Positions 1 through 12,160 of a stretch of DNA of 64,000 nt are shown piece after piece. The position numbers and the translations under genes were made by a program. Every line of letters begins with the position of its first letter. Positions within the stretch are counted from its first letter, which is position 1. The notes under the pieces were generated by a model that was not told where the DNA came from, did not search any database, and was given only the letters and a program-made list of their open reading frames with translations. The DNA is from Wallemia ichthyophaga EXF-994 (lineage: Eukaryota; Basidiomycota; Wallemiomycetes; Wallemiales; Wallemiaceae): NCBI RefSeq assembly GCF_000400465.1, contig NW_008806282.1, positions 248,001 through 312,000 on the forward strand, in the 5' to 3' direction.

Positions 1-1442
1 ACAAAAGCCCTCAACAACTTGCAGACTCGCAACGATGACATACCGCGTCAAGATCTCATTACTGCGTCAAGACACGTTGCTGTCAAGGTGATACACCGTG
101 GGTTTGATGCTAATAATTGTTAATCTATCTTACATATCTCAAAAGCAAATGTAACAGAGCTTATCGAGCGCGATCTAGCTATATTGTATTTCGGCGCCTC
201 TGCCCTGTCGCTTCTTCCGGGGATGAAATGGCTATCTCTTCCAGAGGAGGTCACTGTATTTGGTAGTCTAATGCGCTCACAGCTTAATCTAAGCGTCGAA
301 GCCTACAATTTGGCGAGATTTGAAGACAATTTCAGAGAGCGCAGAGGTGCTGCTAGCTTTCCAAAACCTGTCTTCTCGTTATGTGCAAAAGATGTTCTGG
401 TAGAAGAATTCGAAGAGGCTCTCCCACTCAAGACATTCCTCAAGTTCGGTGGAGGCGGTTTTGAAGAGCGCATAGCCGGTTTGGGTTTGGATGCCTTTTT
501 GGTGGGTACTGAATTTTATTCACGCAGCTTATTAATCTCCCACAGAATATGCTTTTAATAGACAATTTCGCACACGCCGATCTTCATCCTGGCAACATAT
601 ACATCAAGTTCTACAAGCCAACTTCCATCGATCTTATCAAGAACATTTTCTCGTCGTTGATATCAAGACCTCGCTCAACTACTGACCTCACGACCAACGA
701 TACATCGAAAGAAGTGATGAAAACTCTTCTCCCGCTTGCCAGGCGAATAAACAAAAACGAGAAGGATGAAGAGAGTGTGAATGAATGGTCTAACAAGCTC
801 AAGAAGCTCAATGAGGATGGGTTTCAACCAGAGATTGTTTTTTTGGATACAGGCCTGATTACTGAACTCGACGACAAAAACCGTGGTAATTTTTTGGAGC
901 TATTCCAAGCTGTCTCTCATTTTGACGGTTATCGCGTCGGACAACTCATGATCGAAAGATCTCGATCTCCCGAGCTAGCGACGGACAAGGAAACTTTCGC
1001 ACTTAAGATGCAGCACATAGTGCTGGGGGTGAAGAGCAAGACATTTTCGCTAGCAAGGATCAGGCTATCGGAGGTGCTCTCACATGTTCTGTCAAGTGTG
1101 CGCGAACACCACGTCAAGATGGAGGCTGATTTCGTTAATACGGTACTGTCTATTCTTTTGCTTGAAGGTATCGGTCGTCAGCTTGATCCTAACATGGACC
1201 TATTTAAGGCCGCTATACCGATTCTGCGTCAGTTGGGCAAGAAAGTCGGCACTTCTGGCAGCTATGCACAGGTCGATAAGGGTAACCTTGGTGCCATGTT
1301 AAAGGTAAGCATATTGAATTTGGTTTGATTACATATTAACAACCCCCAGCTCTGGGTATGGATGGAAGCACGTGAATTCGTTTCAAGTGTCAACGAAATG
1401 GACGAATGTATCCGGTACGACTGGCTTAGCCCGAACATATAG
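1..1442 (+). CDS. UbiB/ABC1 family kinase-like protein, Cqd1/ADCK2 type (5' partial)
   Basis: Exons <1-97, 146-501, 546-1304 and 1350-1442, about 434 residues of the C-terminal part. The visible protein opens with the UbiB strand VAVKVIHP, which is restored only when the 98-145 intron is removed. It then has the catalytic motif HADLHPGN and the metal-binding LDTG. The line WLSLPEEVTVFGSLMRSQL resembles the ADCK2/yeast YPL109C (Cqd1) branch more than COQ8. Family members are mitochondrial atypical kinases/ATPases affecting coenzyme Q and lipid distribution. The KxGQ motif and any mitochondrial presequence would lie left of the window. An insert of about 80 residues rich in Lys, Glu and Ser follows HADLHPGN. 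Family call is firm; the subfamily is an inference. Confidence 0.88.
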
Positions 1443-3145
1443 TTTGTAATATACATATAACTTGAACAATTGCAATTAGGCCCGCATTTAAAGCGTGTGG
1501 ATCACCTCAACTTGTCAAAATATGTTTGCTATCACGATTGTCAACCTTGATAGTGACAAGCAATATAGGGATGACAGGGCCATTGAATAGTTCTTTCTAT
1601 AACTTTAGCAAAATACAACATTGAGCATGAATCAATTGAATATAAACTGCTCAAGGTACCCTGCAAGTGATCAAGTAAGTGAGAAGACGAACACAGAGAT
1701 ACCATCTGACAATTTGAACAAACTAGCCATGCTATCAGTTTCATAGCACTTTCAGCATTCCAAATACATTATCAACTAAACCTTCCGCTCAATATCCACC
1801 GAGTTGAATTTCTTGGCTACCACTGACCTCAAATGGCTCTTACGACTTTTGATGATCTCCAAATAAACGTGCTCCGTTAGTAATTCTGGCTGATAGTGAT
1901 ATGATTTTGCCAAATTTATATCCCTGGCGCTCCAAATCGCGCCTCGCACATTGATCGGAAGCAATGATCCACAATCTCTCTGGAGCATGCAGCAGGATAA
2001 TAAAGAAAGGTCACTCAAACTTTGTCGGTAGCTGCAACGTATTTTGACTTACAAGTGCTCATATATCACAATGATTCGGCTCTATAAACGCGTTTTACTT
2101 TTTTCCGGCACATTGCGTCTACAGGACTCAACAATGCTGGCTGCAGGAAAAAAATATTGTGATTCCGTATCATCGCATGCTTATTTAATGCAACTCATTC
2201 AAAGTAAAGGGGAGGTCAGCCCAATTCTGAAATCGGGGGTTTTGCTCGACCAGGTGCGTGCGTTTCAAGATATCAAATAATGGTGGGTGTGAAATCGATT
2301 AAGGCTGATTTGACATTTTGAAGGCATGACAGTTTGGATGTTAATTTTTTTAATCCAAAACACTCTAAAAGAAACATGCCACATCTATCTGGACTAGTAC
2401 AGGGCGCCAGACAGCGCTTTTCGCGATAATTTCACTGTTGAATTAATAGCAAACAAATTACCACAGAATGATATAAATTTGACTCAATTTTCATTGATCA
2501 CATTGCTTCTTCTTGGACATAATGAGTTGTGAATTAGTTGGTGAATAATGTGTGATTTGTCTTGTGGAAGATTAACATTGTTGATTCAGTATGTTTGTTG
2601 ATGTGCTGGTCAGAGATAGATATCACTGCGAGCTCTACCAGTATAGATAAACGTGTATTTGCCACGCTTTAGCGCGTGTCATGCATGCCGATAGCCACGT
2701 GACCAGGAACGAGGATACTCGAGAACCAATTGAGACGAACTAGATGTAAAGAAAACTTTGAAGATAAGTTGATTAGCACATGTGTTTTCGCCGTTAGCCG
2801 CCAGACTAGGAACGACGTAGCGGTGTTCGTGAAACATAACAAAGGCAAGGCACGAGCCACGTGCTTATCGGCCGTCGCTGTGTTATTTAAGCCGTCCGAC
2901 CTCCTTTCTTCTTTTTCTTGCGGTAAAACGTCTTGAGGGACATGGCAAGGCGGGTATAACGCTTTCCCTGTAAATAGTCTGCGCTACTCGCAGAAAGCTT
3001 TATCTCCACTCGTTCAACACTCACCTTCGACTAAGCGCAGGAAGTCGGTTAAAAGTCCGCTTTGAGTGATATTCATAGCATTTGCTCTCCTTCCTCACTC
3101 CGTCTCTCAATCTAACCTCAACCACCAAGACGAGACAGTCCTCAG
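1443..3145. other. 1.7 kb spacer without a recognisable gene
   Basis: Only short frames occur here. The longest reverse frame (about 1776-2018) reads roughly 80 codons after a possible CAG acceptor, but has no family motif and no good start exon. The right end (about 2990-3145) is pyrimidine-rich and should hold the BST1 promoter and leader. No tRNA, repeat or transposon signature was seen. Confidence 0.5.
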
Positions 3146-5931
3146 ATGTTCTTCCGAACGGCTGCAATCTGCGCCGTCGCATGGGCAGTGGCTATAATTA
3201 TACTAAAATCCAATCATGCTGAAAGCGCATGTAGAATGGCTTACATGAATCCCAAATATATACCCCATCCTTTCGTCGACTCAAAGTACGGATTGTATCT
3301 TTATAGAGACAAGCATTGGAACGTCGGTGATAGTATAACGGTAGGTAGCAACATAACGTTCCTAATATATCTCCTGATAACTTGTTCTAGCCAGATGGTA
3401 TACCGGTGCTATTCATTCCCGGAAATGCTGGCTCTTATAAACAAGGTCGGTCGATAGCAGCTGAGATATCCAAGCAATACCATATCGACTACAATCGACC
3501 CAATCATGATCTCGCATCTCAAAATATACCACTGCCTGATCTATGGACAGGTGAGCATGCGCCTTCAGAGTGAGGCCGCGATAACACTTTACTAGTCGAT
3601 TTCAAGGAAGAACTGTCAGCATTCCATGCTGGCTTGGTGCGGCGGCAGGCTGAGTATTGTCGAAGTGCAGTGGACTACATTCTGTCACAATACGCAGGCC
3701 AATCACATCCACCAGAATCAGTTATCGTAATAGCGCATTCGATGGGAGGAGTCGTTGCCAGGGAGATGTTCCACTTGACTGATTACAGACAAGGCTCGAT
3801 AGACCTCTTGTTGACACTAAGCTCGCCAAACGCCATCCCACCAACTCCGTTTTCGAGAAGCATGAGTAGCTTGTTTGGTAATAACTTGAGCAAACACACG
3901 GAAATTGCCATCAGTGGAGGATCAGCTGATTCACTGTTACCAGCCGACGTTACGTACGCTCCCATCTCCCAAAACTCATTAAGCGTGCTATCTACGACCA
4001 TACCAGGGGTCTGGGCGCCGATATCTCATCAGGCGATTGTGTGGTGTGATCAGCTGAGAAGGAAAATAGCAAGAGGTGTGTTACTTTCCGTCGACAGTAG
4101 CAAATCTTCGAAATTGAAAAGCAGGGAGAGCCTTATGGAGGTCTGGAAAGGCTTGCTCGTTGGGATTTCTAACATACCTGATACCGTTGGCTTGTTTGAT
4201 GTCGATCTCAATGCTACAGTGGCATATGGTGCATATACAACCGCAGACATCGGCTCTGATAGGACAGCTTGGTCGCTAGGTAGGCCACCGCCACACTCGG
4301 TGACCGGAGATAAGGCGCCAATCGTGAGGCTTGTCACTAGCCTCACCCCTGAGCCCCCATACAAAGACTTTGGTCAGTACGAATCACCCATCCAAGTGCT
4401 GGCTTGTCAGGAAATCAAACCACTTAAACGATGCAGGCATCTGCCAATAAGAGATTCCGTAACTCTGCCATATTTACACAGAGACACGCAATGGTTGCCT
4501 GTCCGACATGGCGCCGACGAAGACCACACTATGTATCTGTTAGACGCAGACACAGATACTCTGGATGACAACGAGAGCGTGGTACTGTTTAGAAATGGAA
4601 AAGACGGAAAGAGGCACTGGATTACCTCCCAGTTCGCACCCGCTGACGAAGAGATCGTTATTGGTGGATCACTTACACGCATGTTATTCTCATCAGTTCC
4701 TCTTCTCGAGCAAAATCATGGGATAATGGCATTAAGAAGGAGATATAAATTAATTAATGCACCGTCTACTTCGCTAGTAGTGTACAGAATCGATGCTAAG
4801 CAGTCGACGTGTGTGTCGACGCAATTCAACAACAAAGAGCTATTTCAACCGCTGCTTAGACACGTTGTTGGATCTTTAAAAGGAATCGAAGAGACTTACC
4901 ATCCAGACCTCAATGGAAGAATTGCAATTGAGTCACATCTTTCACAATCACCCTACCTAATCGCTGACGCGAAATCGAACAAGACTGAGCTCATCTTTGA
5001 GGTTTTTGCGGACACTTCCAGTACCGAATCATGCTATCCATTACAGGAACTCTCGGTCAGTGTGGATATTCTAGCTAGTATTTCCAAGTGGGGTACCCGC
5101 TATCGATCGGCATTAGTGGGATTTGCGTTGGGGATTTGGTGTGTCGCATTTAGACGGCAATTACAATCACTGGATTTGACGGGTGCATCAATCACCCTTC
5201 TCGAATCATTAACGGTAGCATTTCCACGTGAGATTTTAGCATTCTGCTTCATAATGGTAGGAAGTGTATTGGCTAGCTCATTATACGCAAAATTCAGCTT
5301 ATATTTCGTTGGATTACATGACCCCAAGCTGTGTTTCGTCGGCCCTATCCTTCTCTTAGCATCATATGGTTTAATCAGTGGAGTCACTGTGGCAATTACA
5401 GGATTCAGCGCAATTCTCTCTTTCACTAGACTACACATACCCAAATTTAAGATAAGTCGGAAAAGAGAACTGGGTTTGATGTTGACTACAGCTGCTATCA
5501 CTCTATTAATACCACAACAGGTAATGCTGAGTCTCATTGGAATATACACGCTATTAACCGATAATTCAACACCTCTCGCTCTTTCTATACGAGTCTTGGT
5601 AGTCTTACTAGCACCATTTTACATACCAGTAACTGTGGTCTGGCTAAAAGATCCGTTGATGAGCTCATTTGGGGTTGATTTTGAAGATCATAATCCATTA
5701 CCTATTTTACCAATCGTCTGGATTGTTTTACACGTACAGTCTTGCAATGCTATACGGAAGCACAGAACGACCGACAGATTGGTTTGGTGGATAGAGAACA
5801 GCGTATTTGTCACATTTGCATTGTCTTCACTTGCATTCAGTGGAAGATATGCGTACATTTTATATGAAGGGATGTGTATCTTACTGGCAATTCTGTCTTA
5901 CACGCGTTATTTTAATTGTAAAACAGAATGA
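3146..5931 (+). CDS. BST1: GPI inositol-deacylase (Bst1/PGAP1)
   Basis: Exons 3146-3340, 3391-3550 and 3596-5931 give 896 residues. The enzyme removes the acyl chain from the inositol of GPI anchors in the ER, allowing ER exit and quality control. There is an N-terminal hydrophobic anchor (about residues 5-22), then the family blocks [24 protein letters not shown] and [14 protein letters not shown], and the serine-lipase motif IAHSMGG near residue 145. After a lumenal domain come several hydrophobic segments from about residue 565 to the end, as in the family. Length is in the range of yeast Bst1 (about 1,000). The first intron splits the segment just before the oxyanion-loop motif PGNAGS. 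The start is the first ATG and places the anchor correctly. Confidence 0.95.
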
Positions 5932-5985
5932 ATGGAACAGGAAAATGACTGTATAAATAGTTTTTAAAGTGTATTTGAACGCAGC

Positions 5986-7565
5986 TTAGTCGTGCAATGG
6001 AGTATTTGATCTTGATCTGGATCTGGATCTTGAGACTGATCTTGATCTTGATCTGCTTGTCGATCTGCCTCTGATGTCATTAACTGCAGTTTGATCCATT
6101 GGCTGTTGCTGTTGCGCCATCTGCATAGTCTGCATATTGGTATAGTAAACCCACATGAATGCACAGCTACCTATTTGTTCATTTGAGGGAACGAAACCGA
6201 ATGTCTTCTCGAATGCTTTTCCAGCCAATATCCAAGATTGCGGTTGAGTTGGGTCGAATGCTACCCAATCAAAATTAGATAATGCATCAACAGATTTATT
6301 ATTACTATGACTATGACTATAATTATTGCTACTGTCTGGTGTTGGTGACTTTTGATCCTGCTGATAGCTGTTGTAAGACATGTGATTTGGTTGTGAGTAG
6401 TGTGAGTATGAGTGGGTATTCGAAGGTGAGTTAGTGCTAAAGCTCTCTCTAGAGCTTTCAATTGGTCTCTTTGTTCTTGGATCTATCCTTGGACGCTTAC
6501 CACTATCATAGCTTTGGTTTTGTATGCTCTGTGGTAGACGCGCTGATCTATCTCTGTTCCCATAATCATATCTATCATTGTACCTGTCGTTGTATCTGTC
6601 ATCGTATCTGCTATCGTATCTGTCATTGTTACTTCTGTCCCTCTTCAAGCTACCGCTATCGGATGATGGTGTTTGAGAGTTCTTGTCATCTCTATAAACG
6701 CGCATTAACAAAGACTACTAAGTCAAGTGACTATAACTCACGATGAAGGAATCTTGGAAAGGAATTGAAGGATATTTGCAGGTAAACCTCCATTGCTATC
6801 TCCATCATCCTTTTTGCTTGAAGATTTTGCTGTATCTGAGTGGTTCACAACGTCAATACAGTTAATTTGTATATAATAAGAATTTATGAAAGCACCTTTT
6901 TCTGAAACATTTTTATTACTACTTGACTCATGTCTTGCGTCGAGAGTATCGCGGTCGCTTTGCTTCTGGCTTTCATTAGTTTCGCCGCTGTTGCTCATCT
7001 TATCCATAAGTATTTCAAGCATGGGCTTATTGAATACGGCCATCTGTGACCACATTTTGAGTATCTTAAGATTTTTCTCCTTCAAGGAATTCAATATAAG
7101 TCTGAATAAACTAGAATTACTCTACCTTCAGTTCTTTGTCAAGGTATTTAAGAGATTCGTCGAAGAAATCGACCAAGATGGATTCAATCGCGGAGAGAAA
7201 GTTCTTCCAATTATTTGAATCCCTGTTGCTTTTCTTGATCGCTTTGTGTGCTTGTTGCACCAGCGCATGTAGCGTGTAAAGACTAGAGACCCTCTTGGCT
7301 TTTTTGTCTCTGTGAGTTTCCAAGATGGACGAAGCCATATGTTGAGATCCCATCTTAGGGCAAATCAATTGAGGTTTTCGAGCTGAGCTACCAGACTCAC
7401 GTTAAGGTTTTTGCCGCAGATGTACGATATCCTCTCCACTCTGGTGTTGGACAGTGTCGATCTGTGAATCACTGTTTCTCTCAGCAAGTCGTCGAATTCC
7501 TGTGAATTAAATGATAATAAGCACTAAAGCTTTTGATGGTGCGTTCCCCGTACTTTTAATGACAT
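5986..7565 (-). CDS. CID-domain (Pol II CTD-interacting) protein with RS-rich tail
   Basis: Exons (reverse) 7565-7554, 7499-7401, 7353-7126, 7079-6742 and 6691-5986 give about 460 codons. The first exon codes only four residues (MSLK). Residues 5-130 form a CID-like helical domain: EFDDLLRETVIHR, RVERISYICGKNLN, SSLYTLHALVQQA. CID proteins of the Nrd1/Seb1/Rtt103/SCAF group bind the phosphorylated Pol II C-terminal repeat in termination and RNA processing. A polar, Tyr/Asp/Arg-rich middle follows, then a conserved-looking block (QSWILAGKAFEKTFGF) and a C-terminal Arg-Ser repeat coded by GATCTG-type repeats. I see no RRM, unlike Nrd1 or Seb1. A stop-free 60 nt stretch in exon 4 could be a further intron. 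The CID call is good; the exact orthologue is unknown. Confidence 0.8.
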
Positions 7566-7822
7566 TGAGTTGGTAGTCCAAGATGAAGGAGCTGTTGAGG
7601 TGCGCGAGAAGCTTATAATTTGTGCGGGGAATTCAGATAAAAGTGGTAAAGGCTTGAGAGTCTCTCTATCTCTTTGAATCAGCCAATACATGTTTCTATC
7701 CTCTGCTTAGGTCTCTGCTCCGTGCTAATATCGAGTTCAATTATCATAGGCTTAAAATGTCCTAAAAATCGTCGGAAGAAACGTTGCAAGAGAAATACAT
7801 TTATGTTTAAAGATTAATTTGT

Positions 7823-9086
7823 TTAAATGAGATTATTTATATTAGATATCAAAGCCGGCATATACTGTTTACGACTGGCATGTTTATTTTGATTGTAAAC
7901 GACTGTGCCATTCAAAGAGAAGGCAAAGTTACCGCTGATCTTCAGCTTAAGCAGTTCATCAGCTTCTATCCCCTTTCTCAGTTTATCCAAGTGAGCGTTC
8001 AGCTTGCTAGAGGAGGGTACATGCAGTAGCAATTCCCTTCTGTGTTTGTGGCCGCTTTTACTGTTAGGATCGTGATAGCTCGTCCCAATTCCAAGCAAAT
8101 CAAGAGCACCCTCGCCTTTTCCGTCATCTTGAGTGAATCTTTGTATATCTCTCTCAAACGAGTCTATGCCACTTGCGTTTCCGCAAATCCAATCTTCAAG
8201 GCTCATGGGTACAGATGCTAGCCCTAAACTTATTCCATTAGATGCATAGACGCGTTTGTAGTCTCTTTGAAGTAGCTGTGTAGTGTTTAATGATGACACA
8301 TCATTTTTACACTCGGAGAGCGAGCCAAATAGATCGGATGTAGCTACGGTGGATGGCTGTGACGCTTGATGAATACCAGCGAAAGAGGAGCGAGGCAGAA
8401 GGAAGTCGTAAGCCTCAAAATCAACGCTCTGCGCTTTACCACCTTGTTTAAGATTGTTGGTATCCACTATAATAGCCTGAATGAGCAAATCAGCGATGCT
8501 TCTTTCTGTATCTGAATCAATGATCGATTGAGCCCAGGCATGTTTGAAATTGTCCGTAACAAGACTTGCACAGCTTCCAACTGGTGTTCTGACATCCCAT
8601 AAAAGCGCACTCGGGTAACGATCAGGTGCGCCATCGTGATGATCAATAACTGCGACTACATCTGATTCAGGAGATTTCCATTGATTATCAAGTGTAGAAT
8701 GATCCACCAGGGCGTAATTTGTCGCCGGGTCAAAATCATCTTTGATGTCTGAGAAAAAGATCAAAGAGTTTGTATCGATTTTTGCATTTGATAGCGCTAG
8801 TCTGTTCTCAGGACGAAGATTCAAGTCTTCTCTCGACGACTGAACGACGGGAATAGCCTGTTTGAGCGAAATAGGCGCGTTAGAGAGCGTGGATAGGTAG
8901 CTGAATGCAATTGATGAGGCTAGACTGTCCAAGTCTTCATTGTGTGCAATGTGAGATACAAAGACGTAAGTCAAAGGGACACACACCATTAGATTGGTTT
9001 CCGAGTACGATGATCCAATTGCTGATCGACTTAGCTCTCAAATCAGCCATAAATTTCGACCTCGTAGCTGCGAGTAAGGTATTCAT
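7823..9086 (-). CDS. PPX1: Exopolyphosphatase, DHH/DHHA2 family (Ppx1)
   Basis: Exons (reverse) 9086-8987 and 8934-7823, 403 residues, matching the length of yeast Ppx1 (about 397). It releases terminal phosphate from polyphosphate chains, usually in cytosol or mitochondria, with Mn/Mg. Removing the 52 nt intron rebuilds motif I, GNQSNDLDSLASS, holding the DxD metal ligands. The DHH motif VIDHHDGAP, the strands LIFFSDI and ALVDHS, and PVGSCASLV follow, and the C-terminal half fits DHHA2. The frame stays open upstream to 9272, so a longer N-terminus cannot be excluded. I chose the ATG at 9086 because it sits just before the family start and leaves a promoter shared with the divergent pantothenate kinase. 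Confidence 0.95.
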
Positions 9087-9279
9087 CTGTGTTTGTTTGC
9101 TGCGCTGTGTAGAACGTGGGAGAGACGTATATTTGACTTTAACAGCTTGAAATAAAGCAGCTAACACGGTAAACAGTGTAATTAAAATGTATAATTTGTA
9201 TTTGATCGTCGTTGAATGTCCCTTGAATGTCCCTTGAAAACCGACGCTCAGCTCATCGAGACGCAATTCCAACGCGGAT

Positions 9280-10940
9280 ATGAGCTATCCCGAGATACCA
9301 GACATTAGCAGACTAAGTGTTGATACGCGTGGCGCAGAAATCGTAGACGATGTTACAGAGGTGGGCTACGCTGGTATTTCCCGAAATGGAACAAAGTGCT
9401 GATATCAACAACAGGACAAAGATAGTCGGGGAATCTATCTTCCCTTCCATACAGAGTCTGTATCCCATATTGCCCTAGACGTAAGTGCTCGCGCTAGATT
9501 TACCCCCATTTCTTATTAATAACGGGGAACAGATTGGTGGAAGTCTCGCAAAGTGTGTTTATTTCTCGCGGACATCCCGCAGGAGAAGCAGCACAGCGTC
9601 TAGTAAGAGCACGAAGAGCACGAATCGAAACAGTCCCCCACCTCTTCAACCGCCGCCATCACCTAAACCAAACGGAACGCTAACCCCGAACATTCTCAAA
9701 CCAATCAGCAACGACGCATGTACCCCTGTGTCTCCATTGTATAGCTCTGGCGGTAGTTATTTTGACGTTCAGAGCAGCTCTCACTCCGACAGCGCGAAGA
9801 TCAGACCGGGATTCGGCAGTCACGGCCGATCGAAATCTAAACACATACCGGGTGGTCAGCTTAACTTTGTCAAGTTTGAGACTGAGCATATAGAAGAGTG
9901 TATTGACTTCTTGCGCAACCTTATTGATCAATCAGCAAATGTCAATGATGTTAGTCTTGATCAAATGAGGGCCAGCATCAAAATTGTTATGACCGGAGGC
10001 GGTGCCCACAAGCTTGGAGATGTTTTTGAAGACCAGCTCAAGACTGCTGTAGCAAAAGAGGAGGAAATGGAATGTCTGATAACTGGCTTACAGTTTATTA
10101 CAACTATTCCCAAGGAGGTCTTTTGGTGAGTGCTGGGATTGCTGTTAAATCATCATGTCTGACATGTCATCAAAGGTACTCTGATGAGTTGGTGTACTCA
10201 GTCAGTCACAAGAAGCAGAAGAAAACTATATTACCCCAAGAGGAACTTCCAAGGCCATCGCCGAACCCGCCCCAGTTTAGCGTCAGCTTCGACAAACCGA
10301 CTGAGTTTGAGTATCCTTGTCTGCTTGTCAACATCGGATCAGGGGTGTCTATTATCAAAGTGAACTCCGACGGCTCCTTCGAGCGTGTCTCTGGAACCTC
10401 TCTTGGTGGGGGAACACTTTGGGGTTTATTGTCGCTCCTCACGCCAGCCACGTCGTTTGATGAGATGTTAGCGTTGTCAGAAACAGGAGATAACAACTCA
10501 GTAGATATGCTCGTAGGCGATATTTACGGTAGCGATTACGGAAAAATTGGTTTAAAGGCGACGACAATCGCTTCATCATTCGGTAAGGTTTTCAAGAAAG
10601 GCGATAACAATCGCAAGAAAGAATTCAAGCCTGAAGACATCAGTAAAAGTATGTTGTTCATGATCAGCAACAATATTGGTCACATTGCGTACATGCAAGC
10701 AGAGAAACATAACGTGGATAGAATCTATTTTGGAGGGTGTTTCATTAGAGGTTTGTGAAATGTGTTGGCTGATTCTTTTCTCACACCATCGTAATAGGAC
10801 ACGCTGCTACGATCTCAACCCTCAGCTATGCTATCCGTTTTTGGAGCAAAGGTACGAAAAGGGCCATGTTCCTTCGTCATGAGGGCTTCTTAGGTAGTCT
10901 TGGTGCTTGGATAAAGAACATAGACGAAGAGCACTACTGA
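9280..10940 (+). CDS. CAB1: Pantothenate kinase, eukaryotic type II (Fumble/PanK)
   Basis: Exons 9280-9360, 9415-9480, 9533-10125, 10176-10750 and 10798-10940 give 485 residues. It phosphorylates pantothenate with ATP, the first and controlling step of coenzyme A synthesis. The phosphate-binding start IALDIGGSLAKCVYFS is split by intron 2. Next come MTGGGAHKLGDVFED, the core VNIGSGVSIIKV and SGTSLGGGTLWGL, and the C-terminal blocks FGGCFIRGH and FLRHEGFLGSLGAW. A low-complexity Ser/Pro/Lys insert (about residues 65-120) interrupts the kinase after the first motif, longer than in yeast Cab1. It shares a short divergent upstream region with the PPX1 gene. Confidence 0.95.
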
Positions 10941-11030
10941 TTACCAATGAGAAATGTATCCCTTCTGATTGATTACTAGTCTATTGTAAAACTGTATTTC
11001 TAAGTATACATTTGTTAACGCAAGACAACC

Positions 11031-11796
11031 ATGGGGGATCTGCAATTAGGTGAGCAGAATGCGTAAGGACTTGGCAAAATTTAATGTGCGTCTAGATAGT
11101 ATATTTGGTAGATCGCCCTCACCACCACCAGCAGCGCCACCAAAGTACGAGAGCTACACTTACAAAGGACGAGAATTGAAGATACGGTTAGAATCATTTC
11201 ATCCATTGTGGGCGCATTATCTCTGGAATGCAAGTAGAGTATTCTGTAACTATCTAATCAACAACAATCTGTGTAAAGGAAAGAGCGTATGCGAGTTGGG
11301 TGCAGGAGCCGGACTTCCGTCGCTAGTCTCAGCGTTGGAAGGAGCAGATAAGACGGTGGTTACAGACTACCCAGATGAGCCGCTTTTGAACAACCTCCGA
11401 ATCAACGTCGGTGAATGCTTAGAAGAAAACGCTCAGAACAAGATAAAGGTTGAGGGATTTGTTTGGGGTTCTGATATAGCAAATCTCCTTGCAGCCAACA
11501 ACGGCAACAAATTTGACATTCTTATTCTGTCTGATTTGGTGTTTAACCATTCTCAGCACAACTCGCTGCTGAAAAGTTGTAAGGGATTGATAGCCCAAGG
11601 TGGACAGTGTCTCGTCTTTTTCAGTCACCACCGCCCACATAAGGCTAAAGAGGATATGGGATTCTTCGATAAAGCTGCAGAAGAAGGCTGGATTGTCGAG
11701 CGTGTAGTGGAAGAGCGTGTTGGCGTCATGTTCGAAGAAGACACTGGAGATGAAGGTGTCCGAGCCACAGTGCATGGATTTAAGCTTACATTGTAG
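11031..11796 (+). CDS. EFM7: Protein N-terminal and lysine methyltransferase EFM7 (NNT1 family)
   Basis: Exons 11031-11049 and 11096-11796, 239 residues. Family members trimethylate the N-terminal glycine of translation elongation factor eEF1A and a nearby lysine; older annotation calls them nicotinamide N-methyltransferase. The SAM site is CELGAGAGLPSL, followed by VTDYPDEPLL and ILSDLVFNHSQHNSLL. The start needs care: the 46 nt intron is almost stop-free in the same frame, so a simple reading begins at an internal Met (11059). Splicing instead gives MGDLQLDSIFGRSPSPPP, which matches the usual start of the family. Confidence 0.92.
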
Positions 11797-11866
11797 ATAC
11801 TGTAGATGCTTTTTGTAATATTCTCCTTATCTCGTGGATTCTGTTATTCCAACTAATACGATCATC

Positions 11867-12160
11867 ATGAGCGAGAGACTCGGTTTGCCAGCTCCACCTG
11901 CAGATGGAGAGAAGACGACGGTGCAAGTCAATGGAGAAAGCCTCAGCCTTGATCATCTCGGTCCAATGGTGGTCAATTCCGACGGCACATTGAGCAGGAT
12001 ACAGAATTGGGAAGGAATGAGTCAGATCGAGAGGGAAAAAACGCTGAGACTGATAGTTAAACGGAACAGGTGAGCTGGAGCTGCTTTGAGATGTTTGAAA
12101 ACCAGCTAAAGCACCTTAACCAGACAAAGATTAGACAAGCTCCAATCCGAGGGAAAGTAA
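11867..12160 (+). CDS. Small conserved fungal protein, function unknown
   Basis: Exons 11867-12069 and 12124-12160 give 79 residues. The C-terminal two thirds carries a pattern I recognise from unannotated small fungal proteins: LDHLGPMVVNSDGTLSRIQN, then W, a short acidic helix and RLIVKRNRQRL. No signal peptide or membrane segment. The intron follows the KRN codons in phase 2, and the second exon adds only 12 residues, so the unspliced frame looks complete but loses the basic end. It is downstream of EFM7 on the same strand, about 70 bp away. No function can be given. Confidence 0.8.

Noticed and set aside
1776-2018. Reverse 80-codon frame as a gene
   Set aside because: No family motif, no ATG-led first exon with a plausible intron, and no supporting conservation that I can see.
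6462-6746. Cys/Tyr-rich forward frame
   Set aside because: Antisense shadow of the Tyr/Asp/Arg repeats in the CID gene.
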